A stretch of DNA of 64,000 nt from Hymenobacter algoricola (GCF_039539525.1 NZ_BAABDH010000018.1:62001-126000), one strand, 5' to 3'; counted from the first letter of the stretch, positions 1 through 8,236 are shown. Program-made: numbers and translations. Notes: a model not told the origin generated them from the letters alone.

Positions 1-493
1 GCAAGTTGAGTTCTTCTGCCACTTCGCTTTGCGTAAATCCGCCAAAATAGAGCAGGTCAATAACTTGCTTCTGCTCGGGATTGAGCTTGTTCGTCATTTC
101 CTGCAAACCAATGTGCTCGGGCCGAAACGTGGGAACGGCGGCCTGGCGCAACGCGGCACTATCCTCTAGAGGTTGCGTACGGCTACTTACGCGGTACTGT
201 CGGGACCGGATTTTGTCGATGGCTAAATTCCGGCAAACGTTAAGCACCCAGGTAAATAAGCGGCCTTTTGAGGGGTCGTAGGAGGCAAAGGAGTGCCAGA
301 TCTTGACCAGCCCTTCCTGCAGCACGTCCTCAGCCACTTCCTCGGTCTTGACGATGCGCAGAATCACGCCGTACAGCGCCGCCGAGTATTTGTCGTAGAA
401 GAGCGTCATGGCTGATTCGTCCCGGTCGCGCAGGCGCTGCACGAGCAGCTCCTCAACATCGGGTATCAATGACTCAGGGGAGTTTGGTGTCAC
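1..493 (-). CDS. ECF-type RNA polymerase sigma factor (C-terminal end cut by window edge)
   Basis: Reading leftward from about position 493 gives an open frame with sigma-70 region 2 (AEDVLQEGLVKIW, then GRLFTWVLNVCRNLAIDKIR) and the start of region 4 (LNPEQKQVIDLLYFGGFTQ, then SEVAEELN). It should direct RNA polymerase to a small regulon. The frame is still open at base 1, so the last part of region 4 and any anti-sigma partner lie outside the window. The start is uncertain: GTG at 491-493 is used here, and another in-frame GTG lies at 527-529. The next gene to the right is divergent, so this is the first gene of a leftward unit. The family assignment is clear; the regulon cannot be inferred. 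Confidence 0.88.
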   Translation of the reverse strand, partial: MTPNSPESLIPDVEELLVQRLRDRDESAMTLFYDKYSAALYGVILRIVKTEEVAEDVLQEGLVKIWHSFASYDPSKGRLFTWVLNVCRNLAIDKIRSRQYRVSSRTQPLEDSAALRQAAVPTFRPEHIGLQEMTNKLNPEQKQVIDLLYFGGFTQSEVAEELNL

Positions 494-596
494 GGGAGCA
501 ACTGTAAGAGAAGCTGACGCAGGTAGCACTACCGGCCAACAGTGAGGCGAATGTACAGATAAAGCGTTTTCCGGCGCTATGGTTTGCCCCGAAAGC

Positions 597-645
597 AAAA
601 ACCCCGCGGCCTTTGCTGCTACGGCCGGGCTTGGGTCGGGGTTTT
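597..645. terminator. Hairpin with A/T flanks between divergent genes
   Basis: The arms AAAAACCCCG (597-606) and CGGGGTTTT (637-645) can pair, with further GC pairing inside. The form is that of a terminator, but it lies between two divergent genes, where none is needed. It may be a leader structure or the relic of an older neighbour. Low confidence. Confidence 0.3.
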
Positions 646-740
646 GGCGCCCCGCGCCGGGGCAGCAGCCGCCAAACCCGATCCGCGGCGCCGGGTTTGC
701 GTACTGACCAGCATCAAGCCCCCGTTTCTACTCCCCTTCT

Positions 741-2141
741 ATGGCCATCGAGTCCTTTAATCCTTACACGGGCCGCGTGCTCCGCCGCTTCACCGCCTTT
801 TCGTGGGCCAAAACGGAGCGGATCCTGACCCAGGCGGCCACAGCCGCCCGCACCTGGCCCCGGACGAGCTTTGCCGAGCGGGCCCGGCTCATGCACCGCG
901 CCGCCGACCTGCTGCGGGCCCGGCAGGATGAGCTGGCCCGCCTCATGGCCCTGGAAATGGGCAAGCCCGTCGCCGATGGCCGCGCCGAGGTGCAGAAGTG
1001 CGCCCTCACCTGCGACTACTACGCCGACCACGCCGAGGACTTCCTGCGCGACGAGCCCATCAGGACGACGGCCCAGCGCAGCTTCATTGCCTACGAGCCG
1101 CTGGGCGTGGTGCTGGCCGTGATGCCCTGGAACTTCCCCTTCTGGCAGGTGGTGCGCTTTGCCGCCCCGGCCCTGATGGCCGGCAACGTGGGCCTGCTCA
1201 AGCACGCTTCCAACGTGCCCCAGTGCGCCCTGGCCCTGGAAGCCATTTTCCACGCGGCCGGCTTTCCTCCCGCCACCTTCCGCACCCTGCTCATCGGCTC
1301 CGGCCTGGTCGAAAAGCTGATTGCCGATGACCGCGTGATGGCCGTGACGCTGACGGGCAGCGAGCTGGCCGGCTCCAAGGTGGCGGCCGCGGCGGGCGCC
1401 AACATCAAGAAAACCGTGCTGGAGCTGGGCGGCTCCGACCCGTTTGTGGTGCTGGCCGATGCCGACCTGGCGCTGGCGGCCCAGACCGCCGCTCAGGCCC
1501 GTATGATCAATGCCGGGCAGAGCTGCATTGCCGCCAAGCGCTTTATCGTGCACAAGTCTATTATCAAGCCCTTCATCAGCCAGCTCAAAACCCACCTGCT
1601 GGCCCTGCGCACCGGCGACCCGCTCGATGAGGCCACCCAGTACGGGCCGCTGGCCCGCCCCGACCTGGCCGACGAGCTAACCCAGCAGGTGGAGGACTCG
1701 GTGCGGGCCGGGGCGAAGGTGGAGCTGTTCGGCGGGCAGTCGAAGCCGGGCACGGCGCTGTTCCGGCCCATGATCATCTCCCGGGTGAAGCCGGGGCAGC
1801 GGGCCTACGGCGAGGAGCTGTTCGGGCCGGTGGCCATCGTGCTGGAAGCCCGCGACGAGGAGCACGCTATCCACCTGGCCAACGACTCCCGCTTCGGGCT
1901 GGGGGCCTCGGTGTGGACCCGGGACCCGCAGCGCGGGGAAGCCGTGGCGCGCCGCATTGAGGCGGGCGCCGTGTTTGTGAACTCGATGGTGAAGTCGGCG
2001 CCGGAGATGCCGTTTGGGGGCGTCAAGAAGTCGGGCTACGGCCGGGAGCTGTCCTACCTCGGTATCCGGGAGTTTGTCAACCAGAAAAGCATCTGGGTAG
2101 CCAGGGAGGAAAAGCCGGCGGGCAGCAAGAAGGTAGAGTAG
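741..2141 (+). CDS. NAD(P)-dependent aldehyde dehydrogenase, succinate-semialdehyde dehydrogenase type
   Basis: This is a 466-residue enzyme of the aldehyde dehydrogenase superfamily. It oxidises an aldehyde to the acid through a covalent thiohemiacetal. Visible active-site features are PWNFPFW (the Asn of the oxyanion hole, N131), LLKHA (K154, cofactor binding), ELGGSDPF (general base E228) and NAGQSCIAAKR (nucleophile C262). The length and these signatures fit the succinate-semialdehyde dehydrogenase (GabD/Sad) branch better than the roughly 500-residue betaine or phenylacetaldehyde branches. Substrate cannot be fixed from sequence. The ATG at 741 directly precedes the conserved FNPYTG start. 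It stands alone and converges with the DUF218 gene to its right. Confidence 0.9.
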   Translation: MAIESFNPYTGRVLRRFTAFSWAKTERILTQAATAARTWPRTSFAERARLMHRAADLLRARQDELARLMALEMGKPVADGRAEVQKCALTCDYYADHAEDFLRDEPIRTTAQRSFIAYEPLGVVLAVMPWNFPFWQVVRFAAPALMAGNVGLLKHASNVPQCALALEAIFHAAGFPPATFRTLLIGSGLVEKLIADDRVMAVTLTGSELAGSKVAAAAGANIKKTVLELGGSDPFVVLADADLALAAQTAAQARMINAGQSCIAAKRFIVHKSIIKPFISQLKTHLLALRTGDPLDEATQYGPLARPDLADELTQQVEDSVRAGAKVELFGGQSKPGTALFRPMIISRVKPGQRAYGEELFGPVAIVLEARDEEHAIHLANDSRFGLGASVWTRDPQRGEAVARRIEAGAVFVNSMVKSAPEMPFGGVKKSGYGRELSYLGIREFVNQKSIWVAREEKPAGSKKVE

Positions 2142-2180
2142 CGCTACCGGGCAGCCCTACTCAACCCCAGCCACTACAGG

Positions 2181-2278
2181 ACGTCATTCCGAGCGAGGCC
2201 GAGGAATCTCGCTTGCTGATGTATGAGTACCACTCCTGCGTCAGCACGCGAGATTCCTCGCTTTGCTCAGCATGACGT
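2181..2278. repeat. Interrupted inverted repeat, dispersed intergenic family (copy 1)
   Basis: ACGTCATTCCGAGCGAGG at 2181-2198 and GAGGAATCTCGC at 2201-2212 are mirrored by GCGAGATTCCTCG at 2248-2260 and CTCAGCATGACGT at 2267-2279. The element fills the gap between convergent genes. Related words (CGTCATGCTGAGC, CGAAGCATC) recur near 17108 and 28716, so this looks like one copy of a small non-coding palindromic repeat. Confidence 0.7.
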
Positions 2279-2307
2279 TCTTTTTGCTTGCCCTTTCCAC
2301 ACCGTCT

Positions 2308-3060
2308 TCAGCAGTAGCCCAGCATCTTATACGCGACGTAGCCGGTTACCTCGTGGGCCAGCAGCAGCCACTGGCCCACGGCCACGGGGCTGGGCAGCAG
2401 CCAGTAGGCGGGGTCGGTCTGGCGGTCGGTGGTGCGGAAGTCGGCGGGCCAGGGCGTGGGCTGCAGGCCCACGCGGCGGAAGCAGCCCAGGGCCCGGCGC
2501 TGGTGAAAGGCCGAGGTGATGAGCACCAGGGACTTTATATCGGGGTGGCGGGCCAGCAGCGCTTTGGTGAGCTGGGCATTTTCGCGGGTGTTGCGGCTGC
2601 GCTCCTCCAGCAGGATATGGGCCGCGGGCACGCCGGCCAGGCGCAGCAGCGTGTACAGGTCGCGGGCTTCGGTGTGGGCTACCGCGCCCACGGCGCCCGA
2701 GCCGCCGCTGATGATGAGGCGGCGGATGCGCCCGGCCCGGTACAGCCACAGCGCATTGGTGAGCCGGTCGGCCCCGTTGCCCAGGTATACCCGGTCGTGG
2801 GGCGACTTGCGGATCTGGGTGATGCCGGTGAGCAGCACGCCCGCGTCGTGGGGCGCGAGGTGGCGCAGGGGCGCGGGCGGCAGCTCCCAGGCCAGCAGGG
2901 CTTCGTTGCTGAGGGCATTGTTGGTTCCCAGCAGAAACAGCACCAGCCCGGCCCACAGCAGTCGGCGGCGCCAGAAGGGACGGCGCGCCAGGCGCACGAG
3001 CAGCCAGATTCCGACCGGAAGCAGGGCGTAGAGCAGCAGTTTGGAAAGCAGGAAAAACAC
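2308..3060 (-). CDS. DUF218 (YdcF/SanA/ElyC-like) membrane protein
   Basis: The protein has two N-terminal hydrophobic segments (FFLLSKLLLYALLPVGIWLL, then LLWAGLVLFLLGTNNAL) followed by a DUF218 domain. That domain shows GVLLTGI, the RLIISGGSG core, TEARDLYTLL and LEERSRNTRENAQLT, where an acidic, Arg and Asn-rich loop is typical. Family members act at the envelope (vancomycin resistance, enterobacterial common antigen turnover), but the reaction is not settled. The frame is open up to 3144, but family members usually begin at the first membrane segment, so the GTG at 3058-3060 was chosen; this gives 250 residues. It ends facing the aldehyde dehydrogenase gene. Confidence 0.82.
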   Translation of the reverse strand: MFFLLSKLLLYALLPVGIWLLVRLARRPFWRRRLLWAGLVLFLLGTNNALSNEALLAWELPPAPLRHLAPHDAGVLLTGITQIRKSPHDRVYLGNGADRLTNALWLYRAGRIRRLIISGGSGAVGAVAHTEARDLYTLLRLAGVPAAHILLEERSRNTRENAQLTKALLARHPDIKSLVLITSAFHQRRALGCFRRVGLQPTPWPADFRTTDRQTDPAYWLLPSPVAVGQWLLLAHEVTGYVAYKMLGYC

Positions 3061-3176
3061 GGCCGCGAAGCTAGCGGGAAAAAGCCGGGCACCCGTGCCC
3101 GGGGCGCCGAAACTTAGGCAGCACTCCGCCTGGGCCGGCGACACTGCTTCCTCGTACCCGGGGGCCGGAAATACTC

Positions 3177-3209
3177 AAAGCCCTTTACCGCAGGGCAGCA
3201 AAGGGCTTT
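3177..3209. terminator. Terminator-like hairpin after the thioredoxin-like gene
   Basis: AAAGCCCTTT (3177-3186) and AAAGGGCTTT (3200-3209) form a perfect 10-bp stem. It lies 58 bases past the stop of the leftward thioredoxin-like gene and just upstream of the DUF218 gene. Confidence 0.7.
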
Positions 3210-3267
3210 GGGTGGGCAATAATCAGCCTTCTGGCAGAAAACGGCCGGCTAACGGATTGGCCGCCGC

Positions 3268-3624
3268 TTAGTTGCTCTGCGGCAGGAGCTCACGCAGGCG
3301 CTGCAGCATGTCGTACACTTCGGCTTCGGTGGTCAGCGTGTCGCACTCCAGCACCCGGCCCTGGCAGTAGCTGACGAAGAACGGCGCTACCCGCTGCTGC
3401 ATCAGCTTGCGGGCCACCGGGTTTTCTTCCGAGGCCAGGCGCAGGAAAAGGATGGTTTCAAACAGCGCATCGTCGGCGAACCTGGCGAAGGGGGGCGCCA
3501 GCTGCTCGCAGATTTCGCAGTTGTCGGAGGTAAACTTGACGAATACCTTCAGATGGTCGTGGGTGTAGCGACGCAGACCCTCATCGTTGGTATCAATAAC
3601 CTGCTGGCGGGCAACTTCTTTCAT
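3268..3624 (-). CDS. Thioredoxin-fold protein with CEIC active-site motif
   Basis: This is a 118-residue cytoplasmic protein with a thioredoxin fold. The segment VFVKFTSDNCEICEQLAPPF carries a CxxC motif (CEIC) after the first strand, and RVAPFFVSYCQGRV matches the cis-Pro strand region of thioredoxins (APFF). It has no signal peptide. It probably acts as a thiol-disulfide oxidoreductase or a thioredoxin-like partner for a client protein. The active-site dipeptide EI differs from the GP of standard thioredoxin, so its redox potential may differ. It is a single gene, flanked by its own terminator. Confidence 0.8.
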   Translation of the reverse strand: MKEVARQQVIDTNDEGLRRYTHDHLKVFVKFTSDNCEICEQLAPPFARFADDALFETILFLRLASEENPVARKLMQQRVAPFFVSYCQGRVLECDTLTTEAEVYDMLQRLRELLPQSN

Positions 3625-3689
3625 AATCAGGGGAAATTCAGCAAAACCAGGGAAGAAAATACTCCCGGTGGTCAGGGAGCAGACACAAA

Positions 3690-3722
3690 AACCGCCCCGG
3701 AAATTCCCCCCGGGCAGACCTG
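3690..3722 (-). terminator. Possible terminator of the DUF885 gene
   Basis: On the minus strand a GC stem (GCCCGGG against CCGGGGC, with a bulge) around an AATT-containing loop is followed by GGTTTTTGT. It is placed 28-60 bases after the DUF885 stop. The stem is imperfect. Confidence 0.45.
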
Positions 3723-3749
3723 TTAAGCAACGCAGTGCGGTTGAGCGGG

Positions 3750-5537
3750 CTAGGATTTTTTCAGCATCATGGTCCGGATGTATTTTACCGGGGCGCTGCC
3801 GTAGCTCAGAAACTGCTCGTTGAAGGTTTTCAGGTCGAAGCTCTTCCCCTGCGCCTTTTTGAGCTCCTCGCGCAGATCATAGATTTCGGTGTAGCCCGTG
3901 AAGTAGCTGCTGAGCTGCACCTGGCTCTGGGTGGCGCGCTTCCACTTGCCGCGGGCCTCGGCTTCCTCCTGAAATCCTTCGCGCATGAGCATCCCCACCA
4001 CGTCCTGCTCGGAGGCGTTGTTGACCTGCACGTCGTGGTCGAGGATGGCGTTGAGCGTGACGCGCATGTTCCACTTGTCCCACATGAGCCACATTTCGTC
4101 GGTGTTGCCGCCGTAGCCGCTTTCCAGCATCATCCGCTCGGTGTACACGGCCCAGCCCTCAATCATGGCTCCGTTGCCCATAATAGACTTGATGAGCGAG
4201 GGGCTGCGGTTGGCGTACACCAGCTGGGTGTAGTGGCCGGGAATGGCCTCGTGGATGTTCAGGATCTGCAGGGTGTAGTCGTTGTACTCGCGCAGGTAGC
4301 TTTCGGCCTGGGCCGCGGTCCACTCGGCCGGCACGGGCTCCACGTTATAATAGGTGTTGGCCGCCTTGTCGTAGGGGCCGGGGGCCGAGATGGAGGCGCC
4401 GGCGCTGCCGCGCATGTAGGGCGGCGTGTCGCGCACTACCAGCGGCTTGCTTGGGTCCTGGGTCAGCAGCTTCTTGTCGTTGACGAACTTGATGAGCGTG
4501 GGAATCTGCTGCTTGACGGCGGCGGCAAACTCTGCCGGCCTGGCGTGCTTTTCCGACAGCTTGCCGATAACCGTCTTAATGAGCAGGATCGAGTCGGTGG
4601 GCTGGGGCTGGCCGGGGAAATACTTGGGCCAGAGCCGGGCCGCACGCCGGCCCATGTCGTGGAGCAGCTCGCGCTTGTGCTGCTGGGCCTTGGCGTACAC
4701 CTGATCGGCTGAGTAGGTCGACTGGATGTCGTAGGCAAACTTGCGGTCATACAGCGCCTTGCCGATGCGGAACGAGCGGAACTGGCCCTTGGGCTTCACC
4801 TCGTTGCGCAAAAAGTCGATGTAGCTCCGGGTTTCCTGTTTGGTGGTGGCAATGCGGGTGCGGAAGTCGGTCTTTTCCTGCTCCGACAGGCCCGAGCGGC
4901 TGATGGAGTCGAGCAGGGCCGCCCCGTACACTTCCATCCCGCCCTCGTTTTGCAGGATGGCCAGGTCGGTGTGCTCCCGGGTGGGCCGGCTGATGTTCTG
5001 CTTGGCGGCCTCGTAGTATTCCACCGAGTGGGAAATCTTCTCCGAAATGTTGCGCAGGCGGCGGTCCAGCGGGTGGTGGCGGCCGCTGAGCAGCTCCGAC
5101 ACCGCCCCGCCCAGGTTGTAGCCCGCCGGGTTCCACTGCCAGCCCCGTAGCGTGTCGGTCTGCCAGAGGCTGCGGTTCAGGTAGTTTTCAATCAGCCGGT
5201 AGTCGGTCTGGTTGTTGACCGACAGCTTGCCGACCTCGAAAGCCGCCAGCTCCTTGCGCCGCCGGGCCTGGGCCGCGGCTTCGGTCTGCCGCCGGCCGGC
5301 CGTCGGAATCACCAGCAGCGAGTCGTAGCGGTGGTAGCCCTGGTCGGAGGCCCACTCGGGGTTATAGTACCAGAGCGAGTCGATGAAGCGGGTTTTGAAC
5401 TGGTCGAAGCCCGCGTCGGCGGTTTTCACGGCCGTGGTGCCGGCCTGCTGGCCCTGTTCGCAGCCGCCCAGGGTCAGGGCGCCAAGGCAGCCGGCGGCCA
5501 GCAGCAGCAGTTGGGAAGTAGAGGTGGTGGTGGTCAT
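3750..5537 (-). CDS. DUF885 family lipoprotein, putative zinc-dependent hydrolase
   Basis: This is a 595-residue exported lipoprotein. The N-terminus QLLLLAAGCLGALTLGGCEQ is a lipoprotein signal with Cys26 as the lipidated residue. The DUF885 fold is shown by NIHEAIPGHYTQL (His429, Glu430, His435; an HExxxGH motif like a zinc-peptidase helix) and by IEGWAVYTERMM (Glu460 as likely third ligand). Related proteins are treated as putative metallopeptidases, but the substrate is not established. The frame extends upstream to 5786, but the ATG at 5535-5537 is the only one that gives the lipoprotein signal. The start codon is directly preceded by a short degenerate repeat (5542-5572). Confidence 0.88.
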   Translation of the reverse strand: MTTTTSTSQLLLLAAGCLGALTLGGCEQGQQAGTTAVKTADAGFDQFKTRFIDSLWYYNPEWASDQGYHRYDSLLVIPTAGRRQTEAAAQARRRKELAAFEVGKLSVNNQTDYRLIENYLNRSLWQTDTLRGWQWNPAGYNLGGAVSELLSGRHHPLDRRLRNISEKISHSVEYYEAAKQNISRPTREHTDLAILQNEGGMEVYGAALLDSISRSGLSEQEKTDFRTRIATTKQETRSYIDFLRNEVKPKGQFRSFRIGKALYDRKFAYDIQSTYSADQVYAKAQQHKRELLHDMGRRAARLWPKYFPGQPQPTDSILLIKTVIGKLSEKHARPAEFAAAVKQQIPTLIKFVNDKKLLTQDPSKPLVVRDTPPYMRGSAGASISAPGPYDKAANTYYNVEPVPAEWTAAQAESYLREYNDYTLQILNIHEAIPGHYTQLVYANRSPSLIKSIMGNGAMIEGWAVYTERMMLESGYGGNTDEMWLMWDKWNMRVTLNAILDHDVQVNNASEQDVVGMLMREGFQEEAEARGKWKRATQSQVQLSSYFTGYTEIYDLREELKKAQGKSFDLKTFNEQFLSYGSAPVKYIRTMMLKKS

Positions 5538-5541
5538 GTAA

Positions 5542-5572
5542 AAGGGTAAGGAGGGAGTCAGGAGGTCAGGAA
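5542..5572. repeat. Solo degenerate tandem-repeat arm beside a start codon
   Basis: On the plus strand this reads as about four 8-nt words of the type GGGAGTCA / GGAGGTCA / GGAAGGTA. It abuts the start codon of the leftward DUF885 gene. It resembles one arm of the paired arrays at 27038, 33626, 34831 and 41269, but I find no inverted partner nearby. Confidence 0.5.
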
Positions 5573-5859
5573 GGTACGATTCAATGAGCCGCAGCTGGCT
5601 GGCCCGGCAACAGCGCGGGCGTACCAGCCGGTCCGCGGGGCTATTGTCGCACAACGACCGGCCAGGGCTGCAAGCCAAAGCGGAGCCAGCGCCTTTTTTA
5701 GCGGCTGGGTCAGGTCGCCCTGCCCGAAGTGCGGGGTGCGGATAGCGCGGCTTCGGCAAAAACGGGACAACGGCACACGGGCCCACGTTTCAACCGAGGG
5801 CGAAGCTAAGGTTTTCCCACGGCCCGCCGCCCTTCCCGCTACGGGCGGCCGCGGCCGCC

Positions 5860-5868
5860 TTGTCACAG
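5860..5868. promoter_or_regulatory. TTGTCACAG half-site
   Basis: This is a single half-site with the same core as the two palindromes to its right. No mirrored partner is visible to its left. Confidence 0.5.
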
Positions 5869-5886
5869 TTTCATGAAAAACAGCTA

Positions 5887-5913
5887 AAAGTGTGACAGAT
5901 GTTGTCACACTTT
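5887..5913. promoter_or_regulatory. Perfect 27-base operator palindrome
   Basis: The arms AAAGTGTGACA (5887-5897) and TGTCACACTTT (5903-5913) are exact reverse complements around the 5-base spacer GATGT. The length and dyad symmetry suit a dimeric HTH repressor. The site lies 90 bases upstream of the XRE gene, which is the best candidate binder. The spacing excludes the CRP/FNR arrangement TGTGA-N6-TCACA. Confidence 0.78.
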
Positions 5914-5928
5914 ATCTACGCCGGAAAA

Positions 5929-5955
5929 ATTTTGTGACAGAATCCGTCACACTTT
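5929..5955. promoter_or_regulatory. Second, imperfect operator palindrome overlapping a possible -33 box
   Basis: TTGTGACA (5932-5939) and GTCACACTTTT (5946-5956) have the same layout and 5-base spacing as the site at 5887. The TTTG at 5931-5934 could be a Bacteroidota -33 element, with TAAATTCT at 5956-5963 as a weak -7 box 21 bases later. Binding here would then block transcription. A further half-site TTTTGTGACA lies at 5972-5981. Confidence 0.62.
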
Positions 5956-6002
5956 TAAATTCTTACCGCTATTTTGTGACACCTTACCTACTCCCCAAAA
6001 CG

Positions 6003-6578
6003 ATGGCTGCTACTCTGCTGGGCCAGGTGCGCGAGCTGCTGGGCCTCACCCAGCTGGAGCTGGCCATTCACCTGCGCGTAGCCCGCGACCTGCTGGCCCA
6101 CGCGGAAGGCGGCCGGCGCAACCTGCCGCTGGAGGCCATGCAGCGTCTGCTGCCGCTGGTGGAGCAGCTCTTCGGCCTGACCGGCCTGGCCAAAGCCGAG
6201 CCGCCGGTAGATGCCAGCGAAACCCAGCCCCCGCCCCTCTCTGACCAGGACCCGGGCCGGTGGCGGCTGGTGGTGTGCCGCCACGAAGCCGTCAATGCCC
6301 GCTACCAGCGTACGCTGCTGCACCGCAAGGCCCAGCCGCTGCGGCGGCGCATAGGAGTGCTCACGCCCCTGCTGGCGGCCCTGCCCCCCGCCCCCGCCGA
6401 CGGCAGCCCCGACCCCGAGGCCCGGGACCGGCGTTGGTACACCGACCGCCTCGCCGACGCCCGCGACAAGCTCACCCGCTGCGGGGCCCTGCCCCAGGCC
6501 TTGCTCGAAGCCCGCATTCAGGCCCTGGACCTGGAAATCGGGGCGTTGGAGAAGCTGTTTGCTGAGGGCCGCGCCTAA
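6003..6578 (+). CDS. XRE-type helix-turn-helix regulator
   Basis: This 191-residue protein has an N-terminal HTH of the XRE/Cro type (residues about 5-55: LGQVRELLGLTQLELAIHLR, then EGGRRNLPLEAMQRLLPL). After a Pro-rich linker (70-85), the C-terminal half is Arg-, Leu- and Glu-rich and likely helical. No effector domain is recognised. The ATG at 6003 is chosen because it precedes the HTH; the open frame from 5892 would translate through the operator palindromes. The TGTGACA sites directly upstream suggest autoregulation. The next gene starts 38 bases after its stop, so the nuclease lipoprotein may be co-transcribed. Confidence 0.78.
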   Translation: MAATLLGQVRELLGLTQLELAIHLRVARDLLAHAEGGRRNLPLEAMQRLLPLVEQLFGLTGLAKAEPPVDASETQPPPLSDQDPGRWRLVVCRHEAVNARYQRTLLHRKAQPLRRRIGVLTPLLAALPPAPADGSPDPEARDRRWYTDRLADARDKLTRCGALPQALLEARIQALDLEIGALEKLFAEGRA

Positions 6579-6615
6579 CCGGCCGCCCTTGGTCTCATTG
6601 CTTACCTTCGCCCCT

Positions 6616-8055
6616 ATGGCCCGCCTTCTGTTTCTTCTGCCCCTCACGCTGCTGGCCTGCTCCCAGCAGTCCGAAACCGCCCACACTGCCCTGCCCAGCG
6701 GCCCGCCCGCCATTCCGGTGCAGTCGGCCGGGCCCGCGGCCCAGGCTCCGGGCCGCTTCCCCGAAACCTTCGAGGCGGGCAGCAAGGGCGCCTACGCTTC
6801 TGCCGACGAGGCCCTGACCACCGGCCCCTGGCGCTTCGAGGACGCGCTGATCGGCTCCTCGGAGCAGGACCACAAAAACGGCCAGCACGCCGCCCGCCTG
6901 CGCGGGCTGGGCCGCCTGCGCATGAACTTCGACGCCCCGGCCGGGGTGCGCGCCATCCGCATCAGCGCCGCCGCCTACGGCGACGACCCGGCCAGCACCT
7001 GGGAGCTGTGGGGCAGCGTGGACGGGGGCCGCAGCTTCCGCCGCATCGGCCCGCCCGTGCGCACCCAGGGGCCCCGGCTGGTCGTCACCTCGTTCGAGGG
7101 CGGCACGGCCGGGGCGCTGCGGCTGGAAATCCGCAAGACCGACCCGGGCCGCGGCCGGCTCAACCTCGACGACATCGTGCTGGAAACGGCTACCGGTGCG
7201 GCCGGCCCGGCTACCGCACCCGCCGCCGGCCCCGGCACCCCGGCGGGCACTTCCCTGCCGCCGGCCACCACCCGCCAGGCCACGGCCGTGGTCAGCAGCC
7301 GCGACGACCATCTGGCCCTGGGCAACCCCAGCGGCGCTACCACCAGCCCCGACAACCCGGGCAACTACCTGCTGGTGAAGCCCCAGTTTGCGCTGAGCTA
7401 CAATGCCGGCCGCGGCACGCCGACCTGGGTGAGCTGGCACCTGAACCGGGCCTGGATGGGCACCGCGCCCCGCCAGGACGACTTCCGCCCCGACCCGGCC
7501 CTGCCCCGCGGGTTCTACGCCGTCACGCCCCGCTCCTACTCGGGCTCGGGCTTCGACCGGGGCCACAACTGCCCCAGCGCCGACCGCACCACCGACCTGG
7601 ACGACAACTCGGCCACGTTTCTGATGACTAACATGATTCCGCAGGCCGGCAACAACAACCAGCGCACCTGGAGCAGCCTCGAGGAATGGGGCCGCACCCA
7701 GGTGAGCCGGGGCCAGGAAATCTACGTCATCATGGGCAGCTACGGCCGGGGCGGCACCGGTACGGCGGGCCTGGCCACCACCCTCGACAACGGCCGCGTG
7801 ACGGTGCCGGCCCGGGTGTGGAAGGTGCTGGTGCTGCTGCCCGAGGGCTCCGACGACCTAGTACGCATCCCGACCCAGGCCCGGGTGCTGGCCGTGGATA
7901 CGCCCAACGACAACAGCGTGAGTCCCGACTGGAGCCGCTACCGCGTGTCGGTAGACGCCATTGAGGCCGCCACCGGCCTGGACCTGCTCAGCAAGCTGCC
8001 CGTAGCCGTGCAGGCCCGGCTGGAGGCCGGGGTGGATAAGGGCCCGACGCGGTAG
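6616..8055 (+). CDS. Exported DNA/RNA non-specific endonuclease (DRGH family), lipoprotein
   Basis: This is a 479-residue protein with a lipoprotein signal (ARLLFLLPLTLLACSQQ, Cys15). A beta-rich N-terminal domain (about 48-192) resembles a jelly-roll ligand-binding module. After an Ala/Pro/Gly linker comes the NUC domain (about 225-475) with the catalytic DRGH motif in GFDRGHNCPSADRT (314-317) and the metal-binding Asn in MTNMIPQAGNNNQRTW. This is the NucA/Serratia nuclease class, which cuts DNA and RNA and is poisonous in the cytoplasm, so export or inhibition is needed. A NuiA-like inhibitor domain is encoded at 23216-24088. The ATG at 6616 gives the lipobox; the longer frame from 6559 overlaps the XRE gene. 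Confidence 0.92.
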   Translation: MARLLFLLPLTLLACSQQSETAHTALPSGPPAIPVQSAGPAAQAPGRFPETFEAGSKGAYASADEALTTGPWRFEDALIGSSEQDHKNGQHAARLRGLGRLRMNFDAPAGVRAIRISAAAYGDDPASTWELWGSVDGGRSFRRIGPPVRTQGPRLVVTSFEGGTAGALRLEIRKTDPGRGRLNLDDIVLETATGAAGPATAPAAGPGTPAGTSLPPATTRQATAVVSSRDDHLALGNPSGATTSPDNPGNYLLVKPQFALSYNAGRGTPTWVSWHLNRAWMGTAPRQDDFRPDPALPRGFYAVTPRSYSGSGFDRGHNCPSADRTTDLDDNSATFLMTNMIPQAGNNNQRTWSSLEEWGRTQVSRGQEIYVIMGSYGRGGTGTAGLATTLDNGRVTVPARVWKVLVLLPEGSDDLVRIPTQARVLAVDTPNDNSVSPDWSRYRVSVDAIEAATGLDLLSKLPVAVQARLEAGVDKGPTR

Positions 8056-8236
8056 CCCCGCCTTGCCGCCGTGGGGCCCCGTCCGCGCCCGCAGAGCCAC
8101 CAACTACTGGCAATACCCTATATTTCAAGAGCCTCGTTTCTACGCCCTCGGCAGGCGCATGGGCGGGCCGCTGCCGAAAGCCGGAGCTTAGCCCGCAGCA
8201 GTTATTTCGCTCTAGTGCCTATTTTTCCACCCCCTT

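Larger units (their letters stand above)
5538..6002. other. 465-base divergent intergenic region with a TGTGACA operator array
   Basis: No convincing gene lies here. The left half is GC-rich and holds the repeat arm beside the DUF885 start. The right half becomes AT-rich from about 5868 and carries six TGTGAC/GTCACA half-sites, listed separately, in front of the XRE regulator. Confidence 0.75.

Noticed and set aside
714..1595. Long open frame on the strand opposite the aldehyde dehydrogenase gene
   Set aside because: It is antisense to a gene with a full set of catalytic motifs, and its composition (Gly, His, Gln-rich) is that of a GC-rich shadow frame.
5887..5955. CRP/FNR-type sites
   Set aside because: The TGTGA and TCACA halves are separated by nine bases, not six, so the standard CRP/FNR spacing does not fit.
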